Shown: one piece after another, positions 46,601 through 56,405 of the stretch
Layout of the letters: every line of letters begins with the position of its first letter
How positions within the stretch are numbered: position 1 is the stretch's first letter
Assembly: GCA_038503035.1 (NCBI GenBank)
Contig: JAVSML010024436.1
Span: forward strand, 372,001 to 436,000
Origin: Crocodylus rhombifer
Taxonomy: Eukaryota > Chordata > Crocodylia > Crocodylidae
Length of the DNA: 64,000 bases
Direction of reading: 5' to 3'
Program-made: the position numbers and the translations under genes
Notes under the pieces: generated by a model
The model's input: the letters and a program-made list of their open reading frames with translations, nothing else
The model's database searches: none
Told to the model about the DNA's origin: nothing

Positions 46601-49600
46601 TCCAGTACAGGACTGAGGAAGACTGCATATGCTTTATAAGATTAAAATATAGAAAAAGCATCTTACAAGCAGAAAACATTAACATGAAGAAGGGATGGCC
46701 CCCATGGCTATCATGTCAGCATCATGTCCTTTTATCCATTAGTTACAGGAGGGGTGGGCAACTATTTCAGGCAGAGGGCTGCTTACTGAGTTCTGGCAAG
46801 CTGTTGAGGGCCACATGGGAAGCCCTGCCCCTTGACAGGTGCCCCACCCTCTGGTTGCCATCTTGTGACAAAGTCCTGCTCCCTAACCCTTGACCTTTGC
46901 CATCAGAAGTCCTTGCCTGTGCCCCCAAAAGTACTGCTTTCACCAAGGGGTTTTGCCATCTTGGAACCAGAAAAATACCAAATTATATTCTACAAACTGA
47001 ACATCTAGAACATTCGTTAATTTGATTTCAAGAAATATTTTTGTCCCAATTTACATGCATTTGTGTAGTGCACATAGAGGTGATTGCACAATAGCTTAAA
47101 ATGAAGTCTTATTCTTGTATATTGTGGGGGGGCTGGGTGGCATGGCAGGGTAGGTATAGCTTTGTGGGGGGCTGTGGGTGTATCTGTGGGGGAGATAGGT
47201 ATGGGGGTGTGGGGTGAGGGAGCATGTGAGTGTGTGGATTTGTGGGGGGTAGCTGGGGTGTGTGAGGTGGTATGGGTGCGGGGGTCTGCATGTATGGCAG
47301 TGTGGGGGGGGGTGTGGGTGCATGTGTATGGTAAGCTATGCATGTGGGACTTGCCCTATGAACAAACAAACATGCATGCACCCACTCACCCAGACCTGGC
47401 GTACTCATGCCCATGATCATGCCCACCTGCACAGTCCATGATCCCATGGTCCAGCAATGCAGCTGGGGGGGGGGGTGTCACATGGTGCTGGAGCAGCTTG
47501 AAAGCTGCAGCAGGCAGACACTTCTGGTTGGGGGGGGGGGGGGGGGGTTGGCGAGGGTAGGGCAGGGCTGGGATGGCCTTGCTGGTGAGTCCTGCCGGCT
47601 CCCCATCCTGCCAGGTCCTACTGCCCATGGCTTCTATCATCTTTGACAGGCAGCCAGGAGCAGATAAATACATATTTTCACCCACCCCTGAGTTACAGGT
47701 TCTCATGTCTGGGATGTGCTGCAGTTTAGTCACACTGAAGTTAATGTAAATCCAGAGGAATTTTATTACTCCAAGGGAAGTTAGCAAGAAACATGCAGAA
47801 TTACAGCTTCCTACTGAAGATAAAATATCTTTGCCGCTCATGTGGAAAAAGCTTCAGTATTTCTTCACCTGCCACAGACCCTCTCTAGTTCTGTGGACGC
47901 CATTCAGAAAAAATGATGGCTAGCTGCTAGATGAAACTCAGATTAAGTCTACTAGTCAGATCCCAGCATGAAGGCATCATGACTGAAAAACCTCATGCTT
48001 CCCATGACTGAACAGAGCTGGACTGTGTGTACTTGATAGACATAAAAAAATCCTGAACCTATCCCTTTTAGAAATAAAGCTAATGTTCTGGAGGGTCAAA
48101 GGATCAATTAGTCTGCAGCATAGGACAGTGAGGTCACAGGAGTTTTCTTAGACAGTCTGCTTAGCACAGTGGCCGCAGGCACCGGTGTGTTAGTCATGCT
48201 AAACCCCAGCTACCATTATAAGAAAGTCAAGAGATTCAGGTCAAGGTATTCTTGATGACAGTTCAGTTGGAACAATTAATTTAGTCTTGAGTGAGGCGTA
48301 ATTTCAGCTGTGTAACTTGTTCTGTTGTGAAGTTATACTGGGGAAGTGTGGGGAAGAGGAGAGGGGAGGGGGGGCAGGGATTAGGGGAGAAAGAAGAAGA
48401 GGAAAGGGGAATGAGCCAGCAGTGGCAATTAGGTTTTGTAGATGACCAGCAGCATATCTTGAGTCTTAGGAGGAAGAACACCTTACATTAGTTCCAACTG
48501 GCAGCAAGAAGGCAGGACTCAAGAGGTTGCCAAACTGAAAGTGAATGAAATCCTTTACATACACTTTGGTCTCTGTAGCAGAGGCACATCTTTCTCCTTC
48601 ATCCACATGTTAGTGTTTTATTATTCCCTTGGGAATTACACAACAGCCATTTAAGAAGTAGAATTAAATCTTCACCACAGTCACAAGACTCAGTATGAGT
48701 TTAAACCAGACGACTGAACTGTCTTGCAAGATGATGAACAGTCAGTTGCTCTGGCAAAGGGTACAGTATCACCAAAACCTTCAGTCCACAAAATGAAAAC
48801 CCTTTGTGTGAGAATTGAAGTGTTTTTAATATGAAACCGAGCATGCAGCCAACATGTGCCTGTGCAGTATGTGCATGCACAAAGCCACAGGACTTGTGCA
48901 AGAATGTCAGATTGGCTTCAAATATATGGAAGTTAGGCCTCCAAACTACTACCTTCCAAACTGTGGCAGGTTAGGGTGCTATGCCTTGTAGTTGCATAAT
49001 AGCTGGTTGTGCAGTTTTAGTAATAGGTTAGACAAGCATTTGTATGGGATGGTTTGGCCTCAGACGGAGTTGGATTAGATGACCACGGGAGGTCCCTTCC
49101 AGCCCTATTTTTCTATGATTTATCCTGTAGAGTCCTGCCAAAAAGTCTGCTATGTTTAGCACAGCCTTTTAGCTGACTGTCCAGGCCATCTTCAAGTGAT
49201 AAGTAAAGAAGAAAAGACTTCCAGGCTCAGATCAGCTCATTTACTTCAGCGTTCATGCTCAAGTTTGGGGGCATCAAAATCTTGCCACATTCTGAATGGT
49301 CCTCTTCTGGAATCAGGGACCAGACAGGGATCAGACCCTCAAGAATCAGTAGGGCCTTGAGAGTTAGGAGGATTAAGTTTAGAACTCCATTTCAAGCTCA
49401 TCTTAGCTGCAATGCGAAGTTAAAAGATGAATAACTGTATGAGAGGGTCATTATTGCAGCTAAGGACTTGCTTTTATTAGTAAATTCTTGGGTGTTAGAT
49501 GAGCAACTAGAGCACAATTCTAACTTTATTTTTGCCTCCCTGTCTAAGTGCTAGTATACTTATACCTTTGAAGTCCAAGCCTGCAGGATGGGTGGAAGAA

Positions 49601-52600
49601 CATTTTGTAGTTTAGAACAATTTACCCTATACAAGAACATTCATGGTTCATTAGCCCCATCTAGTTTTTGAAGTTATTGCACTTGGACACTTGGAAAATT
49701 GTATGCTAGGCTACCATGTTAACCCCTCCCCCCTGCCTCCCCTCCCCCCCCAAACCAAACAAACAAACCATTCATTCTCTCAAGTGACAAGATGGGCTTG
49801 GTAAAAATGCCAGGCTTTCTGGGAGAAAAGGGGAGTTAATGTCACTGTTTGCATCCTATTAGCCTAGGAATAAGTGAAATCTCTTAAAGGAACATTGAAG
49901 TGCTCTCCTTCTTAAGCCATACATGGCTATTTAGCTTCACTAACTATCCATATTCAAATGTGTGCCAAATATAGTTTTCATCAGACCGCAGCCAGCAGGA
50001 AAGCTACAATGTAGACTTTCGACCCCCTTTTGCCCTTGTATCCGATTCAGTCAAAAACAAGGGTCCTGCTTCATGTGTTGGGCCAAGAGAATATAAGGAT
50101 CTAGAGATGCCAGTATGTAGCTGGTTCCCTTCTACTTCCCCCCACTCAACCCATGACATCTCAAACAGAATGGTAGCCTCTTAGTTGGCAAGCCTACCAG
50201 TTAAGAACAGACATATGGATAAGTAGCATCTCACAGGCTGTTAAAAATATGCCTGCCCCAGGCCATTATAGAGCGGTAAGGAGCTCCAAATAGCTACATG
50301 CATTCTACAGGTAATGTTAGGACCCTCTTGCAGCATAGTTTAAAGTGGAACTTGATGGTATTAAATTAGTTGACTCTCTAGAGAAAGATCCTAACTAGTT
50401 CTCTGAATCTTCCAGATGCATCTATACAGCAAGACAAGCACCCTGTATTCAGTCCAACTAGATCACAGCTTGTTAATAGGTCAGCATGCAAAAGGTGCAG
50501 GAGCAACTGTGATGAAACTGTATCCAAGAATGATATGGCTCCTGCTGAAGTATGCCACTCTGTGGTAGCCAGGATCCGGGACCCAACCCTTACCCAGACA
50601 CCATAAGGCAATGGCTACGCTCAGCTACTTCCCGTACAATACCACCAGCTCACCCGTACAACACGGAACCATATTCGTCTGATCAAAGGAGCCACATACT
50701 CCCTTTCCACAGGGTTGGCCTATTGCCATGATGTTGGTCCTTACGCTCCGATGCATTTCTAAAATTTAAGGCTCACAAACTAAATGGGTAAGGGGCATCA
50801 AATTTGCATGTACAGTTGCTGCTACACAGTCAGTTACCATGTCTGAAGATTGAGCAGTGTGAAGCTTCCTGTCCTGTTAAGAATCCCTGTGTGTAGAGAT
50901 CTGGCATATACGCATGCAGCTACAAATCACACAAACATTACGTTGCCTAGAAGCCAGTGGGGGGAAAAAAAAAGTGAAAGTCTTCTTCTTAAAAGAATAG
51001 GGATGGTCTTCCTAGTCCTCTGGGACGCATAAATGTTTGTGCGCCAGGCACGACAGAGGATGCACTGAGCCACACATTAGAAATATTAGCTTTCCAAAGC
51101 TATGATAAAGATAAAAAGAGGGTACCTAGGGGCCTATAAATGCCAAATCTAGTTTTGACATCAAATCCCATCCTCCTCTATGCACTAAAAATGCCAGGAG
51201 TTTATACCCTTAAGTGTTAAGCTATTCAAGTTGCCATTTCAAGGTTTGTTTGGGTTTTTTCTGGCTCTGCCACGTGCCATGGGAGACAGTCTAACCAGTT
51301 TAAAATAGCCTTGCCTGCTCAGTATAAACAGAAAGTAGCTTAAAAGATTCGAGTGCTGTATAAACAGCTCCCATCTGCTCTAGGCAGATGCAGCTCTGTC
51401 TGGAGGAGCTCCAACCTAGCGCAAGTTGGATAATCCTAGTGGACAAATCTAAATTCTTCATTAAGAAACTTGCCCTTCTTTCCCCATATCCCCCTGTTCT
51501 TCCTCCCCCTGGAAGAATGCTACATAATTATTACAATCTGATATTAAGAGTGAAGCTTGTTTTAAACAATCCTGTCCTGCCAAGCAAACATTCCAGTCTG
51601 TTGACTTGTTCCCATTATGAGAATACTTGTTACTTGCTCAGATTATGGAAGGGTACATTAGACCAAGGTTGAAATCCAGCCCAGACTTTATAGGCTCCTG
51701 CCATCACCACCTAAGCAGCTGACAGTGGTGTCTAGTCAGAGAGCTTACCTGATATGACAACCCATCCTTGCGGGGGTTTAGCCCAATCTCATCCATAGAT
51801 GGAGTGTTCATCATCACCTCAGTCATTTCAGCTGATCTCAGGTAAGCAGGGCTGAAGAGACAAAAAGATCAACTTTCAACTCTTATGGAGTTCTCACTTG
51901 TGGCAATAGAAGCTTTGTTTTAGAAGCCAATACCTTGCTCAAAGCTAATCACATACATAAAAAAATTCAACTTTAACCAGTAAATCCTATTTCTTCTCTC
52001 CCACCCCGCCTTTTTAAAGAGAAACAATGTCATCCTTCTCAGAACTCAGAAGTTGATGCACAAAAACATATGCATTCAAAAGCTGTTCATAGGCTCTTTC
52101 ACTATGACAGAGGTACCACCAAGAGTTTCTAATACCACTTCCTCCAGCTCTGCCTCCCTCAACATGTAGGGGGAACTAAAACCACAGCAAGTTGAAGCAC
52201 ATTAGTAGCATCAAGGGGAAAAGAAAGAGCGCTAGTTTGATTCCTGTAGATTTGTTTCACAACTTTAAGAGCCTCCCACAGCAGTAAAAATGAGATATGT
52301 TAATTCCTGGTCTGTGTTTCTAACCATAGGCAAAAGATTTCCAGCTCAACAGTTTGAGAAAGTAAGAGTGGCCACCTACAACACGTGGTTCCTCTATCTC
52401 AGATTATGCCAGCATTGCCTAATTGACTTCTAGTCACAGCGCCTTCTATTTGCGCACACTGTTTTTGTCACCAAAACACAGGTCATCTTTTCCTCCCCTG
52501 TTCTTATGAATTCATGTTAAATTAGCTCAAGCTACTCTCCCCATGCCACTCACTAGTTTACACATAGGTGGGGGGAGATGCAATGATATACAAGAGGCAG

Positions 52601-54004
52601 AGGCAAAGAATTGTCCTTCAGTGAAGAAATGGTACTGCTTGCTGTTCATACCAGCAGCAGAAGCTGTAATGCTGAAGTCTAAGCATGTTTTACCACATGG
52701 GCAGGCACAGATATGCAGAAAGCAACTGGCAGGGCTGGAAAAGGCTGACAGATGTTCCCTTGCAAGCTTTCTACTTGGAACTTTTCACATGGATGCCTCT
52801 TGAAAAAGGTTCACCTAGCACACAGCCGCCCAAGCTAACAAGAGCTTGCGTGCCTCCTAGCCTATCCTCGACTGCAACATGCTGGTCTAGCAAGCGAATG
52901 ACCAGCTAGAGCTTTGCATCTTTCTGCTCTTAGGTTGGTTAGAAGGAAGCTAGCCAGCAGGTGTAAGATCAAAGGCTTGATGGGAGGAGGGGGGCTGTAC
53001 TTGACAGTTTTGTAAGAAAAATACCAGCTATCTACATGCACTGCCTGGTTAAACTGCACTGAAGAAAGTTTGCCCTTGGCAGCCGGGTCTCCCTGCTGCT
53101 CACCAGGAAAGCGGCTAGAAGGCACAGCAAGCCCTTCTGTTCACTGGAAAGAAAGGCCATTGGGACTGGCCCAAGTCAAGCTATAAGCCCCTGCCGGCAA
53201 CGAGGGCTATTAAAGGCATAATGTCAATGCATTGAGGCAAGTAAAACACACACCCCGGATGGAAGCAAGGGTCCTAGGTCTGCAAGGAGTGCACTGGACA
53301 GTGCCCCCTGACCCTCCAAGGAGGGTCAAGGAGTCTAAAGGAGGTCTGCCTCAGCCAAGTGATCAGCCCCCAGTGCTGAAGGAAGGTGGGCAAGGCCCCA
53401 GCAGGGGAGGCTGCTGGTGGGGGAGGGCCCTGGAGCCCCTCAGGGGCCTCTAGGAGAAGGGGTCTCTGCTAAGCAAGGTAGTTTATTAAGAGGCTAAGGC
53501 AAAGTCAGGGGGAAGCAGCTGAAGGGGGTGGGGGGATTTGGGGCTGCAGGCACCTCCCTGGGCTGGGAGACTGGGGGGCAGTGTGTGCGTGTGTGTTGGG
53601 GGGGGGGGGGGGGGTCTTAAAGCTCCTGCTCCCTTTGTTACCCGTGACTGGCACAGCCTCCACCCCCTAAGGATCCTCGATTCCCACCCCATGCACCCAC
53701 TGGGGCAAGGCAGCTGCACCAGGCACCGCTCCTCCACCGCCCAGCGGCCCACAGCCCCCGAGCCGCTCCAAGCCATGCGCACTACGGGGGGCAGAGGCTG
53801 CATGCACTGCACACAGCTCCCTCCCCCCCAAGTTTGCCCGCGGACAAAGCGCTGCCTGCACGGCTCGGCTCGGCTCGCAGACCGCTCCCCCCAGCCCAGC
53901 CCAGCCCCGGCCTTCCTTTGTTTGCCATCCTCGTCCTCCCGCTGCAGCGCGGGGCAACCCACGGAGCCGTCTACTCACCAGTGAATGGGGAAAAATACCG
54001 ACAT
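40434..54004 (-). CDS. LBH: LBH (limb bud and heart development), complete three-exon coding sequence
   Basis: The spliced CDS is join(40434..40649, 51749..51851, 53979..54004) on the minus strand: 345 nt, 114 residues plus stop. Seen: the three pieces join in frame at GT/AG sites and give a protein matching the LBH family from end to end. It has an N-terminal MSVFFPIHC, a middle segment with MTEVMMNT and PRKDGLSYQ, the core IFPDPSDFDR (residues 44-53), LPSIVVEPTEG (61-71) and RWPPEEFLVQ (79-88). A run of 14 glutamates (89-102) and a tail ending ENKEQ follow. Human LBH is about 105 residues; the longer acidic run accounts for most of the difference. Family knowledge: LBH is a small, largely disordered nuclear transcription cofactor acting in heart, limb and epithelial progenitor development, and a reported Wnt target. 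It has no catalytic residues, signal peptide or membrane segment. No other gene is recognisable in the window. Confidence 0.96.
42071..42422. mobile_element. Tigger1-like (pogo/Tc1-mariner) MITE, 352 bp
   Basis: Perfect 12-bp terminal inverted repeats CAGGCATACCTC/GAGGTATGCCTG are flanked by TA on both sides (42069-42070 and 42423-42424), the mariner target duplication. Both end regions match my memory of the mammalian Tigger1 consensus closely: TTTATTGCGCTTTGCTTTAT, GGTTTGTGGCAACCCTGCGT and CGAGCAAGTCTATTGG on the left; TGCACTGGGAAACC, TCGTGTGACTCGCTTTATTG and GGTGGTCTGGAACCGAACCC on the right. The roughly 2-kb transposase interior is absent. It lies in LBH intron 2. Confidence 0.88.
45318..45572. 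mobile_element. hAT element (255 bp) in LBH intron 2
   Basis: Ends CAGTGGTTCTCAACCTC and, reverse-complemented, CAGTGATTCCCAGCC. The shared internal blocks identify it as a second copy of the family at 35640-35894. Confidence 0.82.
45808..46011. mobile_element. hAT element (204 bp) with perfect 8-bp duplication
   Basis: AGCCTAGA flanks it at 45800-45807 and 46012-46019. The inner ends contain GTAGGCAACCTTTTCTGGC and ATCAGTTGCCAGCCCC, an imperfect inverted repeat. No coding sequence. Confidence 0.82.
46746..46935. mobile_element. hAT-like left end, truncated
   Basis: CAGGAGGGGTGGGCAACTAT, then GCAGAGGGCTGCTTACTGAG and GAGGGCCACATGGGAAGCCC resemble the 'ggggtgggcaac' hAT family. No matching right terminus is found, so the right limit is approximate. 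Confidence 0.6.
47110..47550. repeat. GT/G-rich low-complexity block with long G runs
   Basis: GTGTGGGGG-type sequence runs from 47120 to 47335. G runs of 11 (47465-47475) and 18 (47530-47547) follow on the plus strand. The open frames on both strands here are composition artefacts. Confidence 0.8.
48331..48413. repeat. Purine-rich tract in LBH intron 2
   Basis: About 80 bases almost entirely A and G on the plus strand (GGGGAAGAGGAGAGGGGAGG and on), capable of triplex or quadruplex structure. Confidence 0.7.
49025..49120 (+). mobile_element. CR1 3' tail fragment
   Basis: AGGTTAGACAAGCATTTGTA, GAGTTGGATTAGATGACCAC and GGTCCCTTCCAGCCCTATTT lead into TTCTATGATTT, the CR1 terminus, antisense to LBH in intron 2. 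Confidence 0.85.
51749..51851 (-). CDS. LBH: LBH coding exon 2 (residues 9-43)
   Basis: This exon is 103 bases, preceded by acceptor TCTCTTCAG (AG at 51853-51852) and followed by donor GTAAGC (GT at 51748-51747). The first base completes Cys9; 34 full codons follow, ending SYQ. It includes Met18 (EMTEVMMNT), which has a better start context than the exon 1 ATG (G at -3, A at +4). Phase and residue pattern match vertebrate LBH. No frame in this exon is longer than the exon itself, so it is easy to miss in an ORF scan. Confidence 0.95.
51852..53978 (-). other. LBH: LBH intron 1 (2.1 kb)
   Basis: Runs from GTGAGT after Cys9 to TTCAG before exon 2. Its promoter-proximal part is within the CpG island. 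A 17-base G run (plus strand) lies at 53598-53614. I see no transposon in it. Low repeat content beside the promoter fits retained regulatory sequence, but that is inference. Confidence 0.88.
53598..53614. repeat. 17-base G run in LBH intron 1
   Basis: An uninterrupted G tract on the plus strand follows a GTGTGTGCGTGTGTGTT stretch. Length is probably polymorphic or sequencing-limited. Confidence 0.75.
53979..54004 (-). CDS. LBH: LBH coding exon 1 (residues 1-9, last codon split)
   Basis: ATG at 54004-54002 begins 26 coding bases for MSVFFPIH plus the first two bases of Cys9. The donor GTGAGT follows directly at 53978. Without splicing, the frame reads into the intron and stops soon after. 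The start context is weak (T at -3 and T at +4). There is no upstream ATG in the roughly 205 nt between here and the predicted transcription start, so this is the first AUG. Confidence 0.94.
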
Positions 54005-54212
54005 GAAGTCCCGGCAAAGAGGCTGCCCCGCGGGCTGGGGCTGGGGCTGGGGCAGGGGGCAGCACAGGGGCGGCAGAGCCCGGGCAGCTTGCAACGGGGC
54101 CGGGCTGGGCTGAGCCGCGCTGGGCTCGGGCTGCAAGATCGCGCCCCTCCGCAGAGCAAAGCAGCTCCGCCCCGCGCTAGCCCGCCCCGACCAGACCCGA
54201 CCGCAGCCGAAC
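54005..54212 (-). other. LBH: LBH 5' untranslated region (predicted)
   Basis: If transcription starts 25-30 bases after the TATA box, the leader is about 205 nt, very GC-rich and without any ATG before the LBH start. The mRNA strand is C-rich near 54036-54059, where the plus strand has repeated GGGGCT blocks able to form a G-quadruplex. The start position is estimated, not measured. Confidence 0.55.
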
Positions 54213-54237
54213 GCCCGCACCGCGCCCGGGCAGCGCC

Positions 54238-54244
54238 TTTTATA
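54238..54244 (-). promoter_or_regulatory. LBH: TATA box of the LBH promoter
   Basis: TATAAAA (context CCCTATAAAAGGCG) on the minus strand, about 235 bases upstream of the start codon and inside a CpG island. It is a consensus match, and the spacing suggests initiation near 54205-54215. Confidence 0.75.
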
Positions 54245-54249
54245 GGGGC

Positions 54250-54282
54250 CCCGGGGGCGGGGCCTGGCTGTGCCCGCCCCCT
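54250..54282. promoter_or_regulatory. GC boxes between TATA and CRE
   Basis: GGGGGCGGGGCC at about 54253-54264 and a CCCGCCCCC block near 54273-54281 match Sp1/KLF-type GC boxes in both orientations. They lie just upstream of the TATA box. Confidence 0.55.
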
Positions 54283-54295
54283 AGCCTCCCGCGGA

Positions 54296-54303
54296 TGACG
54301 TCA
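54296..54303. promoter_or_regulatory. Perfect cAMP-response element (CRE)
   Basis: The palindrome TGACGTCA lies about 52 bases upstream of the TATA box. Perfect full-length CREs close to a TATA box are the class most often bound by CREB/ATF factors. This suggests cAMP- or ATF-responsive LBH transcription, an inference from motif and position. Confidence 0.7.
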
Positions 54304-54364
54304 CCCAAAGCATGAATGGTGTGCCGTAGTGCCCCGGCCCGCGGCTTTGCCGAACGCTGCTGCC

Positions 54365-54369
54365 ATTGG
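54365..54369 (-). promoter_or_regulatory. CCAAT box (NF-Y type)
   Basis: The minus strand reads ACCAATGG, a good NF-Y core with its usual flanks, about 120 bases upstream of the TATA box and 62 upstream of the CRE. The order CCAAT-CRE-GC box-TATA is typical of a regulated vertebrate promoter. Confidence 0.6.
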
Positions 54370-54514
54370 TCGGCGCCGCCTGCGGCGCGTGGCGTCGCTT
54401 GACTCCCCCCGCCGGACGCGCACACGAGCCGGCGCTCTCCCGCGGCCCCTGCCCCCGCCCCCGCCTTTCCGCGGGGGGGAGGGGAGCTTCTGCGTGTGCG
54501 CGTGCACAGGGGAA

Positions 54515-54826
54515 TGTGTCGGGGGGGGAGCGTCCGCGCGCGCGCGCATGCATGCATGTGTATGCGGGAATGTGTGTGTATAGGGGAATGCATGGATGTG
54601 ACGAGGGGTGAATGTGTACAGGGGGATATGTGTATGTAGGAGAAGGGGCGGTGTGCATGCTTGTGTATAGGGGAATGCGTCTGTATGTATGCACGCATGT
54701 TTATAGGGGAATGTGTGCGTGTGTGTAGGGAATGCATCCGGGTGGGGAGTATGTGTATGCATAGGGGAGCTTTTGTGGGTGTGTACGTGTGTATAGGGGA
54801 ATGTGTATGCATGCGTTGGGGCCAGC
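54515..54826. repeat. Degenerate minisatellite, core TGTATAGGGGAATG
   Basis: About eight to ten imperfect copies of a TGTGTATAGGGGAATG-like unit, spaced irregularly and interleaved with TGTATGCATG-type stretches, lie immediately upstream of the LBH CpG island. Units are best preserved near 54566-54590, 54662-54682, 54698-54715 and 54790-54805. Confidence 0.75.
54535..54566. other. Alternating purine-pyrimidine tract (Z-DNA candidate)
   Basis: About 32 bases of strict alternation: a CG run passes into CATGCATGCATG and then TGTATGCG. It sits at the upstream edge of the LBH CpG island. A second, shorter alternating stretch lies at about 54491-54507. Such tracts favour Z-DNA under supercoiling near promoters. 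Confidence 0.6.
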
Positions 54827-54856
54827 CAGCGAGCCAGGGCTCTAGTGGCTCCTATT

Positions 54857-55012
54857 TTCATAGAAACACGGGAATCGCAGGAAAGAAAGGCTGGAAGGAA
54901 CCTCTGGAGGTCATCTTTCTAGTCCAACCCCCTGCCAGAGGCAGGATCATCCCTATTCAAGCCATCCCATACAAATCCTTGGCTAATCTATTACTAAAAC
55001 TACAGAATCAAT
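54857..55012 (-). mobile_element. CR1 3' end fragment upstream of LBH
   Basis: TTCATAGAAACACGG, AGGCTGGAAGGAACCTC, GGAGGTCATCTTTCTAGTCC and AACCCCCTGCCAGAGGC form the inverted CR1 3'UTR. It borders the minisatellite. Confidence 0.82.
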
Positions 55013-55304
55013 TTGTTTCTTTTAACTGGGATAGGAGCCACGATGAAAATAATGGGGGGGGGAGGCGGAGAGGAGGGGGGATATTCCAAGTTGCTGCGCT
55101 GGAACTTGGCCGTATTCAGTCTTGCTCTTCAGGCTGGGTCTTAATTTTGTTCTGGGATTGGATCATGTCTGGGAGGGAGGAAGAGCTTCTCAGGCTGTTT
55201 TCCTCTCTCTCTCTTTCTTCCCTTCTCCACCAGAAGTTAATTTCCCTGGCACTTTTCTCTTCTCCACACAAAGGTGATTCCCTTATCCCTCCCACCTGTG
55301 CAAT

Positions 55305-55785
55305 TTCATGACACCCAAGGCATTATTGGAGAAAGTCCAGCAGAGGGCAATGAAAATGGTGAGGGGACTGGGGAACGCAACTTAGGGGACAGGATGAGGG
55401 AACTGGGTTTATTTAATACAGAGAAGAGAAGATTGAGAGGGGATTTAACAGAAGCCTTTAACTACCTGAAGAGGTATTTGAAAGTGGATGGAGCTGGGCT
55501 GTTCTCAGTGGCAGCACATGACAGAACAAGGAGCAATAGTCTCAGTAAGGGAAGTTTAGCTGAGAAAACTTGAAGGAAAAACTCTCACTAGGAGGGTAGT
55601 AAAGCACTGGAACAGGTACCTAGAGAGGTGATGGAAGCTCCATCCTTGGAGGTTTTCAAGACCCAGCTAGACAAAGCCTTGGCTGGGATGATCTAGTTGG
55701 GGCTGGTCCTGCTTTGAGCAGGGGGTTGGACTAGATGTCCTCCTGAGGTTTCTTCCAACCCTCTTTTTCTAGGATTTTATGATTA
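55305..55785 (+). mobile_element. CR1 3' fragment
   Basis: AGAAAGTCCAGCAGAGGGCA, GAGAAGAGAAGATTGAGAGG, GCACTGGAACAGGTACC and GGGGGTTGGACTAGATGTCC lead to the tail TAGGATTTTATGATT. Decayed ORF2 C-terminus and 3'UTR. Confidence 0.85.
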
Positions 55786-55863
55786 TTCACCCTGCCTCTA
55801 CTCCAGTGCACTGAGCGGGATAGTCCACCCACTGGTTTCCAGCAGTAGACTGTCTGTGTGAAG

Positions 55864-56129
55864 CAGGGATTCTCAACTTGGAGGGGATAGGGGGACACAG
55901 CCCCATGCGGGCAGACGTGCTTCACAAGATCAACCCAGAGATTTCAAATAGAAACCCACAATGTCAAAAGCGTTTTCCCACATTGCAGGCTTCTGAGCGC
56001 TCTACAAAAGAAGGGTTCTGGTGGTTTTCTGTAGTCAAAAAACAGATGAAAACAAAGAGCTGGCCTTTTCTGAGGGGTACCTTGAGTTTGCCAAGGGGTG
56101 CTTCCAGTCTAAAAGGTTGAGAACCATTG
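55864..56129. mobile_element. hAT element (266 bp)
   Basis: Ends CAGGGATTCTCAACTTGG and, reverse-complemented, CAATGGTTCTCAACC. Flanks GTGTGAAG and GTCTAAAG agree at 6 of 8. Confidence 0.78.
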
Positions 56130-56278
56130 GTCTAAAGAAGAAGTAATAAAGGTCCAAGCTAGGGCTGAGACTCTCTTCATGAGCACATCAAGTTGTGTGA
56201 GATGCACCCCAAGCACAAGTCCCATGGTAAATGGCCAACTGCCATTTAAATCTTACTTGATCTGCACCTTGAGGGCTC

Positions 56279-56405
56279 CTATACACATGCAGGGAGGCTG
56301 CTCCAATGCACTGTAATTACAACGCTCCAGAGCAGACTTGACTAATTGAGTCTGCTGGAGCATGGTAATTACTGCTCTCCAGCAGACTCCAGCATCATGT
56401 GTATC
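56279..56405. mobile_element. Foldback MITE
   Basis: CTATACACATGCA on the left and CATCATGTGTATCAG on the right form imperfect terminal repeats. Inside, 56312-56338 and 56352-56378 are inverted copies around TAATTAC and CTCCAG...CAGAC words. Confidence 0.6.

Larger units (their letters stand above)
40650..51748 (-). other. LBH: LBH intron 2 (11.1 kb)
   Basis: Bounded by GTAAGC and a pyrimidine-rich TTCCAG. It contains a Tigger1-like MITE (42071-42422), three hAT pieces (45318-45572, 45808-46011, from 46746), a CR1 tail (49025-49120), GT/G-rich low complexity (47110-47550) and a purine-rich tract (48331-48413). The remainder looks like unique sequence, with no extra exon I can support. Confidence 0.9.
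53690..54560. promoter_or_regulatory. LBH: CpG island over LBH promoter, exon 1 and start of intron 1
   Basis: This stretch is dense in C+G with many CG dinucleotides, in sharp contrast to the AT-rich, CG-poor DNA around it. It covers the TATA/CRE/CCAAT promoter, the leader and exon 1. The borders are judged by eye. Confidence 0.85.

Noticed and set aside
47017..47447. Pro/His/Thr-rich frames in LBH intron 2
   Set aside because: They translate a GT/G-rich low-complexity block, with no splice or homology support.
53486..54298. Frames of 130-160 codons on both strands around the LBH promoter
   Set aside because: They are stop-poor only because of the CpG island, overlap each other and the LBH leader, and show no homology.
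54240..54861. 186-190 codon His/Thr-rich minus-strand frames
   Set aside because: Produced by the TGTATG/GGGG minisatellite and low-complexity DNA upstream of LBH.
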